Positions 21,446-32,545 are shown, numbered from the stretch's first letter. The stretch: DNA of 64,000 nt from Ypsolopha sequella (GCA_934047225.1 OW204012.1:4154001-4218000), one strand, 5' to 3'. Notes: generated from the letters alone by a model not told the origin. Numbers and translations are program-made.

Positions 21446-23452
21446 TTAAACTTGGTTTCTAAATAAGCATTCTTGAAGATTAACTACTCCACAAGCAGAT
21501 GTCACAACATAGTCTAATATTCTAACATAATCAATGTCAACACATGCATGAGGTGCAATCATTTCAAACTCCCTTAAACGCCCTATACTTCTCTCGACGT
21601 GTACTCGAAGGGCCGCTATTCTTTTAGTTTCTAAAACTTCTTCTTTACTTAGTTTTGATCCCGAATCAACGCTAGGAGGCCTTAAAAGTTTGCAACCTTG
21701 ACGTTCAAGTAAATGAGCTATATTCTTAAATCCCCTATCAGCCATCACTACGTCACCGGGGGATAACATCTGAAGAAAACCGCAGTCTTCAAAGATAAGG
21801 GCGTCCGATGTCCTTCCTCCATAACCTTCGGATATGAAGTTTATAAGTCCATTAGGTGTTATCGATATTAGATATTTTATAGTATTCGCATTTTTATATT
21901 GTGACCACGTCAGCGCCTGATGTACTGCTGAGCTAGGTTTCTCGATTTGAATTTCTAAACAATCTATGATGCTGACGACTGTTGAATAACGCCTCCTAAA
22001 AGGTATCGGAAGATTTGAGCGAATATCGTCGCGAGGAGGAATAAAAATCAGTTTCTCCATGCATTGAGCAACCTTAGGTATTGTTTCTTTGAAATGTCTG
22101 GCGACTGTAGATTCCGAAACTCCAAATTGAACAGCAAGCACGGAATTCGGTTCACGCCATCTCAGTTTTTTCAAGCTCAATAATACATCCATCAGAGGTC
22201 TCTCAGTAGATTCACTCAAATATTCTAAACAGAAATACACTTGCGATGGTAATCCGAGAAAAAGCTTAGGTTCTCTAGATATAGACATTAAAGTTCCTTT
22301 TTGCATGTGTTCCTTAAATAACTCAGTATCTACTTGTCGTTTCATTTCACAGGCGTCAGTATTTACACTGAATCCACTTAGGCTCGCAGAAACTGATGAG
22401 GTATTAGAGTAAGATGTGAAGCTATCATGCATTGGTTCCCGATGATGATCCCGACGATGTTCTTTTGGTTTCACCGTTTTTATTTTAAGAGCAAACTCTT
22501 CAACCCGGTCAAAACCGGCGTCAGTATTAATGCCCTTGCTTCGAACTTTTGGCTTTATATTAACTTGCACTGCGAGTGATTTATATTTAGGATCATTGTG
22601 TAGATTTGCCGCATTATCTTCTTCAAGCGGGTTTATAGCCTCTGTATCATTTGAATTAAAATCAATCGTTTCACACGCCACGAACTCTTCTTGTGTTATT
22701 AGGTTTTCATGACCAACTTCCGGATTAAGCACTCTTTCAAAGTACTCAATCTGCTGTCTTTTTTTATATCCAGTCCGTTCTACAACGGCGTTATCCTTTC
22801 TTTGGCAGTCAAATTTATGCGGCAGAACTCCTTTTTTTAGTCTTAGTTGACCACCCATCAATCGGTACCTTATATAATTTTCCATGTCATTTTCGACCTG
22901 TAAAAAGTAAAAACAGATTAAAGATTCTTTATTTTATTTTTAAATAATACTTTACTTACTGAGAAAAGCAGATCCAAAAAATAGGTCCTACAGCAAAGAA
23001 ATTAAAATTCGAATCATTACCTATTGTTGATAGGTATTCATTATCGTAGATAAAAATGCGGTAGTCTCCCGGACTACAAATATCATACCTACGTTGATTA
23101 TTGTTTATTGTTATTACCTCATACGATTGTGTTAAGGTTGAGACAATATGACATAAAAGGATTAAGTTTTAAGGTTTTTGATTCCATTGATCGATAAAAT
23201 AGGTGACATTTACTCAATAATACGAGGAAATAGGTATACGTCAAGTATAAGGTATAACGTAGGAAAGGTACTTACGTCGAAATGATCTTCGCAACAGTAA
23301 TGAGTACTTTTGCTTGATAAAGGATCTCTCTTCATAACACTGCACCACTTTTTTCTAGCTTTTTTGTCTGTTGGAACATGAAAAAATAGTTTGTCGGGCG
23401 TACTACTACTTGTACTCTTGCACTTTGGCACGACACAATATTTGTAAGACAT
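21446..23452 (-). CDS. THAP-DDE transposase (2 exons)
   Basis: Exon 1 is 23452-23276 and exon 2 is 22897-21446. The 378-bp intron has a GTAAGT donor after codon 59 and a TTTTTACAG acceptor. The spliced product is 542 residues. Residues 1-about 90 form a THAP DNA-binding domain: C6, C11, W36, C54 and H57, then the NYIRYRLM segment contributed by exon 2. A helix-turn-helix (RWREPNSVLAVQFGVSESTVARH) lies near 304-330. The DDE_Tnp_4-type catalytic core shows D371 (SIIDCL), D446 (MADRGF) and E494 (HVERSIGR), all present. The stop lies 51 bp from the stop of the convergent nuclease gene, and the two poly-A signals fall in that gap. Confidence 0.85.
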
Positions 23453-23954
23453 TTTTAAGGATATTGATACACAACAATAAATCTATAACAAAGCGACCGT
23501 GACAAGCACAGCTCAAGAACTGCGCGGGAAACAGAGTACACCTACAGAACTGAAGAGCGCGTGCGGGGTCGCGCCCCGGGTATGTGTGGGATGACGTCAC
23601 GCGCTCGCGGCTGGTACTGGCGGGCGTTATTTGAACTGCTACAGTAAAATTGCTGTACTTTCGACATTTCTTGTCCGATTTGGATATTTTTTTCACCATA
23701 AGTCATGTTTTTTTTACTGTCATCGATCTACATACTTAACAAAAATCGTGACTCTTCCTCATTCCTACGATATAGCAACATAAAAACTAATATAAGAGCG
23801 CCGACTTCTAGATAGCATATTGTTTCAGGAAGAAAGAAGTCAGCAAAAGTGTTGCTTCGGTACCATCGGTCTTTATAGAATTATTATTAACTTTTTAGTG
23901 AATGACTGCTGTTACTATTGAAGTGGGTTGCTATTTTTTTGTTAAAAGTTTATT

Positions 23955-24120
23955 GTTGTGCTCTAAATCTTGAACAACCAGACCTTCGATCAGTATTTCA
24001 ACAAATAACATTTTACCTATTCCCAGACACGCATACACAACCAGACCTTCGATCAGTGTTTCACCGTAAGAATCATTAAATCATTTCATCCCCCACTCAC
24101 GGACATACAGATTATCATTA
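23955..24120. repeat. Continuation of the tandem-repeat host beyond the transposon
   Basis: Two CCAGACCTTCGATCAGT words about 60 bp apart (near 23980 and 24042) resemble the 18.7-19.1 kb units. This suggests the transposon landed inside that repeat. Confidence 0.5.
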
Positions 24121-24124
24121 TTAA

Positions 24125-24540
24125 GGGGCTATACCGTGAAAATTAACACTTTTCGAAGTTATTTATCTGCTCTTTTAATGAAGTTCCAAGTAAAATAAAT
24201 TAGTATAACAATTTTGGAACCTTTTACTAGATTTTGGTCTATAAGAAACGCGATAGGAGGAATTTCATTCGATAGAAATAATTATTGAAATCAGGTCTAA
24301 ATTTACACTTTTTTTGATATTCTGACAAATTAGGATAGCATACGGACTTGAAAAATATTTATTTAGATGGGTTTTAGCTACACCTAAATTACTGGTTATG
24401 GAATTTTTTGTAGCTATTTTAGTTAATTTTGCATTAATTTAAAACCGACTTTTTGACAACTTTCTCTGATTCCGCCCCTGTCGCACTGCGGGTCTTTCTG
24501 CCTGGAGTAACGGGGACCTTTGCTAGCACGGTATATCACC
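24125..24540 (-). mobile_element. TTAA-flanked element, subfamily 2
   Basis: TTAA at 24121-24124 and 24541-24544. The ends are GGGGCTATACCGTG and CACGGTATATCACC (11 of 14 matching when inverted). The interior resembles family R in minus orientation (ATAGAAATAATTATTGAAATC; CCGCCCCTGTCGCACTGC; TGGAGTAACGG). Confidence 0.8.
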
Positions 24541-24568
24541 TTAATGATAATTATAATGAGATAATAAA

Positions 24569-24726
24569 GCCGATTCTGAAGGCTTTAATTTTAGTTTTAG
24601 TGCTGTCAAAACTAAATATTGTTTATTGCAAAATAGTCCTTAATTGCTAGGAACATAAGCTAAACTACTTTGGAATAATTTTAGTTTTGATAGCACAAAA
24701 AATAAAATTAAAGCCTTCAGAATCAA
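24569..24726. mobile_element. Hairpin MITE family L
   Basis: Foldback with GATTCTGAAGGCTTTAATTTT on the left and AAAATTAAAGCCTTCAGAATC on the right. Related copies are at 39928-40032 (split) and 44460-44595. Confidence 0.85.
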
Positions 24727-24819
24727 CTACAATATTAAGATAGATTGTAAATAGTCTAGGTTTTTATATGTTATTATGTCATGACCTGTGATGTCATGTA
24801 CTTTTATATTATATAAGTC

Positions 24820-24960
24820 AATGTGTATAAATTTATTTTAATTAAGACTCAACTGATGCCGGGTCCAGGTCGGACCAGAAATATATCCTAAGGTTACTTT
24901 ATATTTGTATTATCCTATCTTTCAGTATACTTATATTATAAAAAAATAACAAACATAAAT
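24820..24960 (+). repeat. Repeat shared with 37660-37760
   Basis: AAGACTCAACTGATGCCGGG, then GGTCGGACC and TATATTTGTATTATCCTAT, occur in the same order at 37660-37745. Confidence 0.7.
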
Positions 24961-24979
24961 ATAATTGACTATAATAGTA

Positions 24980-25290
24980 GTTTATGCTACAAGGGCGCAA
25001 AGGAATAAATTACGTAACCGAGTAATTTATTGCTCTTACGCCCGACGTTTTTCAATGCATAGTGTCAGGAAATAAAACAAATATAATCTTGTGAACTTTA
25101 AATTATGATTGGCTCAAAAGAACTGTATCCAGAGCCGTTAAACAGTGGAAAAAAAATATAACATTTATGGTACACAGGAAAGGCTGCAGGTTAGCCAACC
25201 ATTGTGAATAAATTAAAAAAATAATAATAATAAAGCCCTAGGGCAAAATAATCGACTTTCTGTTCGGTTTTGATGCATAAAAAGTGGGCC
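24980..25290 (+). repeat. Dispersed element N, inverted partner at 44985-45340
   Basis: From GTTTATGCTACAAGGGCG through AACTGTATCCAGAGCCG to CTTTCTGTTCGGTTTTGATG, this is collinear with the minus strand of 44985-45340. No coding frame. Confidence 0.75.
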
Positions 25291-25975
25291 TTTACGAGCA
25301 CATGCATTGAAAATATAAATATAATTGAACTGTTTAAAGACTGAGTGTTTGTGGAATAACTAAATCTAATATTAATTTTTAAAAACAAGCGCAGCGTCTT
25401 GAGATACTGTGAATAACACAAGCAGATCCTCTGTAACTTCATTTAATAATTGTTAGATTAAATAAACTTCTTAAACGGAAATCAAACAGCATCCATTGCA
25501 AATGTGAAGGTCCATTGTTTATTTTTCATAAAATTAGTAGAGTATTACGCTAGTAGCTCTACTTCTAACTGGCCCAAATGTAAACCCTGCTTAACAGTAT
25601 CTATCAGTTAACACAATACTAACAGTAAGTATTTGTATGATGGCGTGCGCGAGCGCAGAGCGGCCGCGGTTAAGGGCAATACTGCTTCTCTGTAGGGTAA
25701 AGGGTAAAATGTAAGGAGATTTTCTTTGTTTTGTTAATTTGTATTAGACCAAGTTTATCCTGAACAATAATCCTACCGATTCTTTTAATAAAATAGCGAA
25801 GGTTTATTTTTTGAATTTTTAGTTGGTTTGATTCCCGGGTGAGAGAAGCAAATTTTAGATCTTTCAATGCAGTTTTGTTTGTTTTAAAAAATAAAGGATT
25901 GGTTCCCTTTAGTAAAATGAGCTAACAAAAGGATTTAAGTTAGTTCCAGGGCCCTTGAATTTTTTCCATCCTGTA
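25291..25975. other. No gene or known element recognised
   Basis: AT-rich with a small GC-rich patch near 25640-25670 (GCGTGCGCGAGCGCAGAGCG). Confidence 0.5.
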
Positions 25976-26282
25976 TAATATAGGGTTTTGAAATTGGAAA
26001 ACATGTTTGGATACATTTTCCTCGATAGAAATAATTGTTGAAATGAGGTCTTCAAACACACTTTTTCTGCTTGTTTGACGAATAGGAACCATATACAGAA
26101 CTCAAACATATTTTATTGGGTGTGTTTCAACAATATCTAGAGATTTGATATTTGAAATTTTGGTTTTTTTTATAAAAATAATAAAACTAAAATTTTTCGC
26201 TTTCGCCCTGAATCCGCCCCTTTCGCACTGAGCGTGTTTTCGCTTGGAGTGACAGTGACAAAAATAAAATTCGCATAGCCTC
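25976..26282 (-). mobile_element. Family R element, truncated
   Basis: Minus-strand copy with the GAGGCTATGCG end intact next to TTAA (26283-26286). It is cut off at about 25976, so the CGCATATCGCC end is missing. Confidence 0.8.
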
Positions 26283-26286
26283 TTAA

Positions 26287-26617
26287 ACGAAACCGGTCGC
26301 TCAGAGGAACAAATAAAAACTGTGGAACTAAAGCACAAGTAAGATTTATCATTGCTGTTGCTAGCAGAACTTCGCCTTAACATCCCAGTTGTGCTCATAA
26401 ACGGCGTGTTGCCACAACAGAGGCCACACACGTCGCGGCAGAAATAGCCCCTTCCTGCCGATGCGCCGGCGCAACCGGGGAGCTATTGCATGCGCGTGTG
26501 TATATGTGTGTGACGGATAGCTACTCTAGTAGAGGTACGTGTTTGTAGGGAAAGAAAGTAATTCCATTTTTTGGATAGCTTACGTAATAGAACTTCTATT
26601 CAAATTAATTATGTAAA
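26287..26617. other. Unassigned sequence with GC-rich patch
   Basis: 26420-26490 is rich in CpG (GCCGGCGCAACCGGGG). I recognise no gene. Confidence 0.45.
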
Positions 26618-26905
26618 AAAAAACGGCCAAGTGCGAGTCGGACTCGCGCACGAAGGGTTCCGTACCATTATCTATAAAAACAGCAAAAAAACATGTCTAT
26701 TGTATGGGAGCCCCCTTAAATATTTATTTTATTCTGTTTTTTAGTATTTGTTGTTATAGCGGCAACAGAAATACATCATCTGTGATAATTTCAACTGTCT
26801 AACTAACACGTCTCATGAGATACAGCCTGGTGACAGGCGGACAGACAGACGGACGGACGGACAGCGGAGTTGGTTAACCTTTGGGTACGGAACCCTAAAA
26901 AAGCA
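26618..26905 (+). mobile_element. GTCY repeat Z, uninterrupted copy
   Basis: From GGCCAAGTGCGAGTCGGAC to GGTACGGAACCCTAAAAA with (GGACAGAC)n-like repeats at 26836-26868. It serves as the empty-site reference for the LINE insertion at 11396/15621. The layout is like lepidopteran MINE-1/Lep1 non-autonomous elements. Confidence 0.8.
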
Positions 26906-27008
26906 CATCATCGCGATAAAAGTCCCAGAGGGGGTTGTCAGTGACAACTTGTCAGGGGTGATTCCAAGTGTAGACTGTCACTAGAACTGGCAACGTTCCG
27001 ATACGAAC

Positions 27009-27155
27009 CTCGGTAGCGCAGTTGGTAGCGCGCCTGTCATGTAAGCAGGAGGTCGCAGATTCAAATCCTGTACCAAGATTTTTTTTCAAAATATTTGTGC
27101 TTTTAAATTTGTTTCTGATTGATTTCTAGTTTGTAATGCACTCTAATAATAATTA
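27009..27155 (+). mobile_element. tRNA-derived SINE
   Basis: The head 27009-27077 folds like a tRNA, with box A TAGCGCAGTTGG, anticodon stem CCTGT/GCAGG and a T-loop TTCAAAT. It has one base too few between acceptor and D stems, a T33 change, and mismatches in the acceptor (positions 1 and 4) and T stem. The body (GTGCTTTTAAATTTGTTTCTG...TTTGTAATGCACT) recurs at 55386-55462, which a true tRNA gene would not share. Confidence 0.65.
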
Positions 27156-27197
27156 GAGTATTCAAAGCGACGGATTTCGCTATAAATACCTTCATAT

Positions 27198-27465
27198 ACA
27201 GGTGGTAGAGCTGATGCCGGGCTCGACTGTGGAGGTACCAACATCTTACTTGGAGACCCCTTCGAAGTAATTCGAGGGAGAGTAAGAGAACAGCTCACAG
27301 GCAAAAAACCAGGAGGCCCACCATGCCTGGGACCGATGGATGGTGGTATATCCATCCCTAATACTATTAGCCGGGCCTTATATGGAACAGACTGGTGACG
27401 GGCAGCGGCGTCACAGGTGCGAGAGTTCCGGCACCGCGCTCACCAACCCGCCTGCCCAGCGTGTT
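27198..27465 (+). repeat. Dispersed repeat W
   Basis: Starts GGTGGTAGAGCTGATGCCGG and carries GGAGAGTAAGAG and CACCATGCCTGGGACCG. Longer or partial relatives are at 42164-42525, 51818-51955 and 55247-55350. Complete forms end in GTCCAGCAGTGGACGAAC and ATGG repeats, as in RTE-derived sequences. Confidence 0.7.
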
Positions 27466-27619
27466 TATGTTTTTCTTTTTTTCACTAACCTGAATTCCTG
27501 CTGTCTTGTATTTTCTTATCCCTTAGTTAAAGTAGATATAAGTCATTTGTATAGTATAAGTTTTATGTTAAAAAAAGACATGATCTTGCTAAGTTTCTTG
27601 CCCTTCTTCTTAGCAAGAC

Positions 27620-27840
27620 TAATCGAATGGGTGGAGGTAGGCATGTATTTATATATGTAACCTAGTAGTATGTAGTATAATATACTATATAGTATATAGG
27701 ATGGGATTTGGTCAACCGTTCGGGCTTTTGATTAGATTTCCCCTTGAAAAATTATAGATTTTTATAATATTTCTCGGTACTGAAAGGCGATATCTAGAAG
27801 CTCTGTTAAAGTAATTGTACATTATTATACCCTGTATAAT
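27620..27840 (+). repeat. Repeat family Y segment
   Basis: GGGTGGAGGTAGGCATGTATT and TATAGGATGGGATTTG are shared with 34040-34110. Confidence 0.65.
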
Positions 27841-27904
27841 ATCATTGGATAGTACACAATAATTCCATAAGTGAAAAGCAGTAAAATCAGTGGTTGAACC
27901 GCAC

Positions 27905-27945
27905 TACCCCGCTCCCCGCTCCCCGCCCCCGCCCGCTGTCCAAAA
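27905..27945 (-). other. G-quadruplex-prone tract
   Basis: C-rich on the plus strand (CCCCGCTCCCCGCTCCCC, then CGCCCCCGCCCGC), giving at least five runs of three or more G on the minus strand. Confidence 0.65.
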
Positions 27946-28247
27946 TAATGAATATTTTACGTGACTGTCGGTACGAGATAGGGCTTACCTGACAGTAGGG
28001 TGACTATCACTTTACGCTAATAATTATTTTTGTGAACGAACTTCCTTATCGCACGTTACACTCCAGAAAGGCCAAAAAAAGTGTAACATTTCGGCCGTTA
28101 CATTTTCGTCGTATCGCTTTCATACTTTCTTTATCGCTAACGCTTTTTACCGCGTTTCATAGTACGGGGTGGGTTGAGTGACGCGACGACGTGGTCAAAT
28201 CGACAATGATTGAATCGCCTAAAATATATGAAATAATATGCCCTTAT
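27946..28247. other. No gene or known element recognised
   Basis: About 300 bp without a long frame or repeat match. Confidence 0.5.
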
Positions 28248-28574
28248 ATGTCATCCATCCATCCATCAGCCTGTGTTCGTCCAATGATGGCCTCTCCAAT
28301 ATTTCGCCACAACGTCCTTCAAGGTTGTCGGTCCAGCGGGCACGAGGTTGGCCTAAGCTACGCTTTGCTGTACGTGGTCTGGATTCCAACGCCTTTTGGC
28401 CCCAACGGCCATCGTGTTGGCGACAAATATGGCCAGTCCACTGCCACTTCAACTTACTAATCCGACAGGCTATGTTGGTCACTTTCGATCTGTGACAGAT
28501 TTCCTCGTTTCAGATTTTATCCATCAGAGATATCCCAAGCATAACCCGCTCCATAGCTCGTTGAGCGACCTTAA

Positions 28575-29215
28575 GGCGATATGTAAAAGTTTCGTCCCTG
28601 TTACACCATATGCGAAAAAACCCTCAGTAGGAGACTGACGGATTCGTGGAAAAGTAGCAAAAAGTCGTTTTTTTATTAATATAAAATGTACGAAAGTTGC
28701 TATCGAAATTTTGTTAAACCAGCCCCCCTATTCTGTATCTTAAGTTGCCAACTGCACAGGGTGCCTATCGTCAAAAACATAGATAAAAATTAAACTTTCA
28801 AAGTTGCTTTTAGTGGGTATTGAACTATTTACGAACTGTGTCGTCACTTCAAGTGCTAACATGCCCTTAGACAATCGGAATTCGATAGTATTTTTGATGA
28901 TAGACACCCAGTCCAGAAGGCAACTAGAGATACATAATAGGCCCGCAGGTCCTATATACCGTTAAAACCCATCTAATAAAATATAATTGCAGTCCATATG
29001 TCATTCCAAATTGTCAAACCAGAAGAATAGGTGTCGAAAAAGACCTCATTTCAATAAATATTTCTATGGAGCCGAATTTTTCCAATCGCGTTTCTGTTTT
29101 AACAGATCCCTAGAAAAAGATTCCAAAAATAATATACTATTTTATCAAAATAATACATTATTTACTGAAGTAGATATACAAGTTCTTAAAGTGTCGATTT
29201 TTTTTCCGTAGCGCC
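28575..29215 (+). mobile_element. TTAA-flanked element, subfamily 4, with family B inside
   Basis: TTAA at 28571-28574 and 29216-29219. The ends are GGCGATATG and TAGCGCC. The interior resembles family R (GACCTCATTTCAATAAATATT). A family B palindrome occupies 28722-28945. The other copy, 39180-39794, is in opposite orientation with the same internal B. Confidence 0.85.
28722..28945. mobile_element. Palindromic MITE family B inside a TTAA element
   Basis: The ends are GCCCCCCTATTCTGTATCT and AGATACATAATAGGCCCGC. The halves are inverted copies centred on the GTGTCGTCACTTC region. Confidence 0.85.
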
Positions 29216-29323
29216 TTAAATCGGCGGATCAAGCCCTTGGGAAGAGACCACGCTTCAGCGCCGTACGTCATCGCTGGAAGGACGCACTGCGGTATTGGTG
29301 ACGTAAACATGTGACGCAACTTA

Positions 29324-29550
29324 TGAGCGTTTTTCTCGTTGTTTTTTTTCCTTAGTTCTTAGCTTTCCTCTAGATGGCGCTGTCCATGTCACCATAGATA
29401 AAATGCGTTTTGTAGCAATCAACGTCAAAATGGTTTTTCATTTGTTTGGAATCGGTGCAAATTTTGTCTTTGATTCTGTTGCTAAAGAATACGACACTGC
29501 CATCTAGGAATCTTATTTAACACTAAATTTGACATAAGGAAAAACGCTCA
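29324..29550. mobile_element. Hairpin element with GAGCGTTTTTC ends
   Basis: TGAGCGTTTTTC at the left and GAAAAACGCTCA at the right, each flanked by TTA. Subterminal CTAGATGGC/GCCATCTAG also pair. The TTA duplication hints at a Harbinger-type source. Confidence 0.65.
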
Positions 29551-29553
29551 TTA

Positions 29554-30104
29554 TATTTAAGCATGTAAAATCTACACTGCCCAATCAAAACAGAACGCAT
29601 GGCCGCCCTACCAAATGACATGTTTCGCCCGCAACGCAGGCCCATTTCCCATTGACAATTACTTGCATTACACTCCTTATATAAACGAACACGGGTAGTC
29701 TGTCCGTCCGTCTGTAGCCTGTAATTTAGTGCTTACATTGAGCACTAGAATCTTTAGGTCGTTTAGCCGTTACGGGGTCTAGGGGGCTATTTAGACATTG
29801 CAGTGAGCTTAATGATTTATAGGGGGAATTATGTACATGCCTGCTCTTCACGTGATGCTCGGGTAGGTTCGTAATGTCTATGGTTTGTTGTGTCTATGGT
29901 ATATGTTTATGACTTTGCAAGAAATTCAAAAAGAATTTTAGGGAAGTTTTACTTTTGAGGTGGTCTATTTTTCGCGATTTACAATAGAGGTAGGTATTTG
30001 GCAGATTTTACTAAAATAAAAGATGCAGGAAAGTTATGGAAATAAGAGAGATTTTTAATAATATTTTGTATTTGTTCTTTTTGGATTGTGTTTCGTCCTT
30101 TCTT
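29554..30104. other. No gene recognised; short GTCY tract
   Basis: CTGTCCGTCCGTCTG at 29698-29713 is all that stands out. Confidence 0.5.
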
Positions 30105-30307
30105 TATGCCAGGTGACATTAATTTATGAAGCCAAATTAATACTAAAGACTCGGTAAGTCCTCAGTATTAAGGTTCGATAACCCTTTTTGTGAAATTCGT
30201 AATTTTTTTATGCATTGTTCCCTACCAAAGTGTTATCGATCCGTAATACTGATCATTTACCAAGCCTCCGGTATGAATTTGGCTGCATAAATTAATATCA
30301 CCTTATA
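30105..30307. mobile_element. Hairpin MITE family A, old diverged copy
   Basis: Left AGGTGACATTAATTTATGAAG and right ATTAATATCACCTTATA align with family A ends, with many substitutions and a deletion in the middle. Confidence 0.65.
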
Positions 30308-30412
30308 AATCTGCAAAATGTACTTTTTAGATTTTTATTTTTTTGATGGATTGTTTTTCCTTGGAAACATTAAATTTTGCAGCAAAACCCGGAACAGTGA
30401 AATTTTTAATTA

Positions 30413-30650
30413 AATTGTAGCTTGGCCATACATCGCGCAACGCACCTAGCGTCTTGGGCACCCTGCCATGCGGCAGCAACAACCTCGACAAGGGTTTAAT
30501 TTATTTTAGTTTTAGATAGGTTTCGTTTAATTTTATAGCAGATTCTTATTAGTTAAGTTACTTAGTTATATTGTATTTTCCTTAATTTAAATATGTAAGT
30601 ATTATTTTGTTTCAATTCATTAAATTTTAATTTGTTTGATGAAAACAGAG
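30413..30650 (+). pseudogene. 3' end of an RLE-type LINE, 5'-truncated copy
   Basis: 30420-30485 encodes SLAIHR, then (after a one-base loss) NAPSVLGTLPCGSNNLDKG. This matches SLAIQRGNAASVLGTLPGDSDDL at 63910-63985 at the end of the large LINE. The frame closes at TAG a few codons later, followed by a T-rich 3' region. It shows where the right-edge element should end. Confidence 0.75.
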
Positions 30651-32225
30651 GCCCACTATTCATTTTATTTTTTGTTTATTTTTTATTTATTAGAAACACC
30701 AACATCTAGTACATAAGTAAATACATTGTAAAATTAAATATACATTTTTAGTTATATGCCTAGACAATTAAAGGTGAACACAGCATGCAATACAATCAGG
30801 ATACATAGGAAAAAATTGTTATAATATGTGTAAACCGCAAATTCCTTAAAATTTGCGTTACAAATTATTGGTTGAATTTATAAGAAAATATTAATTATGT
30901 TTACACCAAATTAATCGAAATTTATGAAACAAAATAATTTAAAATAATAATATATATTTAAATTAACAGAAACTTATCCTAACAATTGAAGTAAAATTAT
31001 TTACAATAGATATTTACAAAGTGAAGGGCATTCAATTAAAATAATATTATTTAATTAAAACGAAAATTATAAATTAAAACGAAAATAAAAATAAAATGAA
31101 CATTAAAGTTAAATTTTATGTGATACCTAGTCCGCTAAGACATGATCAAAGACACATTTTTTAAACATATTTACGTTTTACTATTCAGTTTTTTTAATTA
31201 TTATTTTGTCTATCTTGAAGTTAATCTTATTTTGGGCATATTGGACGATAAAACGATTAGATCCTTAAAGACTAAGGAAAAGTACGTCCTCAGATAATAC
31301 CTAACAGTAGAAATTATTGAGTATTTAAGAATTATAATTATAAAATTAAAATAATTGTTATGCTGCTTAGCAGAAATACACAAAACTACGCCATGATCAC
31401 GTCATCACATAGTAAATAAACAACCAATGCTTATTCGAACATTCCTGATTAAATCAGCTACGGCCGTACCAATTGACCTTTAATTTAACCTATTAAAGCA
31501 TACTTTCTCATCTAATTGACAGACTGACAGACCCGCTTATTATTTCTAGGCAAGTTCCAAAAGCAATATTTCTAAAAATTAAAGGTCATAATCAACTTAG
31601 CAACGCAACCAATATTGTTTTTTTTTCGTTCGAAATGTCAGCTGTTAGTTTTCCCGCGCGGGGCGTGGTCCGATTTTATAACGCTCGCCGCTCACTAGGT
31701 TTTTCGTAAACAGAAACGCAAAATGAAATGGTTTTCTTTCCAGCCAGTTACACGAATCGTAACTTTATTCGATTCTCCTTTGTTATGAACTCATGTTCTT
31801 TTGTGCCAGTATCATTACAAATTATATCACTTGCGTATTGTTGGTTTATTTTTGTGTTTGGAAACGTGTAAGATTTCCAATTTTGGCATTCAAATTTCCA
31901 CTTTTCCGCACTGGTAATAATGTCTAGTTTTCTTCGACGAATTTTGGAGATATATCGTGAAATGTAAGCGAATGATTAGACAATTTTGCGTGCAGTATTC
32001 AATGGCGGAACCTCAAATGTATATTTTAGGGCTGGTTAGGGTGGGCCCTTGGAATCGTTAATGGCTGGTAAATGTTGTTTTCTTTGTGCGACAGAACATC
32101 GGTTTTAGACGATTAGGTTAGGTTTTGGTGTTGTTTATTCCGAGCAACATTTTTTAACAAATATTGTGTAGTTTTGTAAGGTTAAGTTTTGAACTATTTT
32201 AACAGGTTCTATCGCAGAATTGGAC
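30651..32225. other. AT-rich sequence, no gene recognised
   Basis: 30660-31340 is very AT-rich and resembles reversed 3' tails of LINEs (TTTATTTATTAGAAACACC). 31640-31700 has a small CpG patch. No frame of note. Confidence 0.45.
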
Positions 32226-32276
32226 AGTTTTTTTTTAATCCTTTTTCCCCGATTTAAATTTTTCAGGGACCTTGTG
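32226..32276 (-). repeat. 50-bp module shared with hairpin K
   Basis: AATCCTTTTTCCCCGATTTA and TTTCAGGGACCTTGT are the inverse of 38335-38385. Confidence 0.7.
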
Positions 32277-32370
32277 TTTTGATTATTTTTTTATTGTATT
32301 TATGCATTATTATATTTATTTGCGTCATTACACTTTTTACATTGTTTATTATGTAATTGGGCAAATTGTA

Positions 32371-32545
32371 AAGTATGAAATCGAAAATCTTTTACCAAAA
32401 GTCAAAAATAGGTGCGACGACAAGCGGAGCGGGGTGGAGCGTGTTAGGTTTACATGTAAACAAAATTGGGGAGCCGAGCGAAGCGGAGCGGAGCGAAGGA
32501 ACGTTCCTAGTATTTGCAGAAATATGATATGCCTGGGCAGAGTTT
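32371..32545 (+). repeat. GAGCGAAGCG-rich repeat (interior of family H)
   Basis: AATAGGTGCGACGAC, then GAGCCGAGCGAAGCGGAGCG, match the interior of 56228-56491. The outer inverted arms are not conserved here. Confidence 0.7.

Larger units (their letters stand above)
19207..23954. mobile_element. ISL2EU-like DNA transposon, apparently complete
   Basis: Inverted terminal repeats of 156 bp (19207-19362 and 23799-23954) differ at about 2 positions. The outermost bases are AATAAACTTTTAAC. The exact end is uncertain by 2-4 bp because the flanking TA/AT is itself palindromic. Two convergent genes inside encode a YqaJ-type exonuclease (plus) and a THAP-DDE transposase (minus). That gene pair and a 2-bp TA/AT-like target are as I recall for ISL2EU elements of the IS5/Harbinger group. 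The near-identity of the repeats suggests a recent insertion. Confidence 0.82.
28248..29312 (-). pseudogene. RTE-type LINE ORF2 remnant, split by a TTAA element
   Basis: Minus strand. 29312-29220 reads QCVLPAMTYGAEAWSLPKG then LIRRF, and 28574-28250 continues with VAQRAMERVMLGISL, KWQWTGHICRQHDGRW and ARWTDNL. These are the C-terminal hallmarks of RTE-clade ORF2. It ends in GATGG repeats (28252-28266), the usual RTE 3' tail. One in-frame TGA lies after MDKI. The element at 28575-29215 lies exactly between the two coding parts; removing it with one TTAA restores the frame. Confidence 0.85.

Noticed and set aside
23406..23699. Minus-strand frame of 97 residues
   Set aside because: Overlaps the THAP exon start and a GC-rich promoter-like stretch; no domain.
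27009..27077. Functional tRNA gene
   Set aside because: Acceptor and T-stem mismatches, a changed T33 and a SINE body shared with another locus.
28191..28638. Plus-strand proteins of 80-89 residues
   Set aside because: They lie opposite the RTE-type coding sequence on the minus strand.
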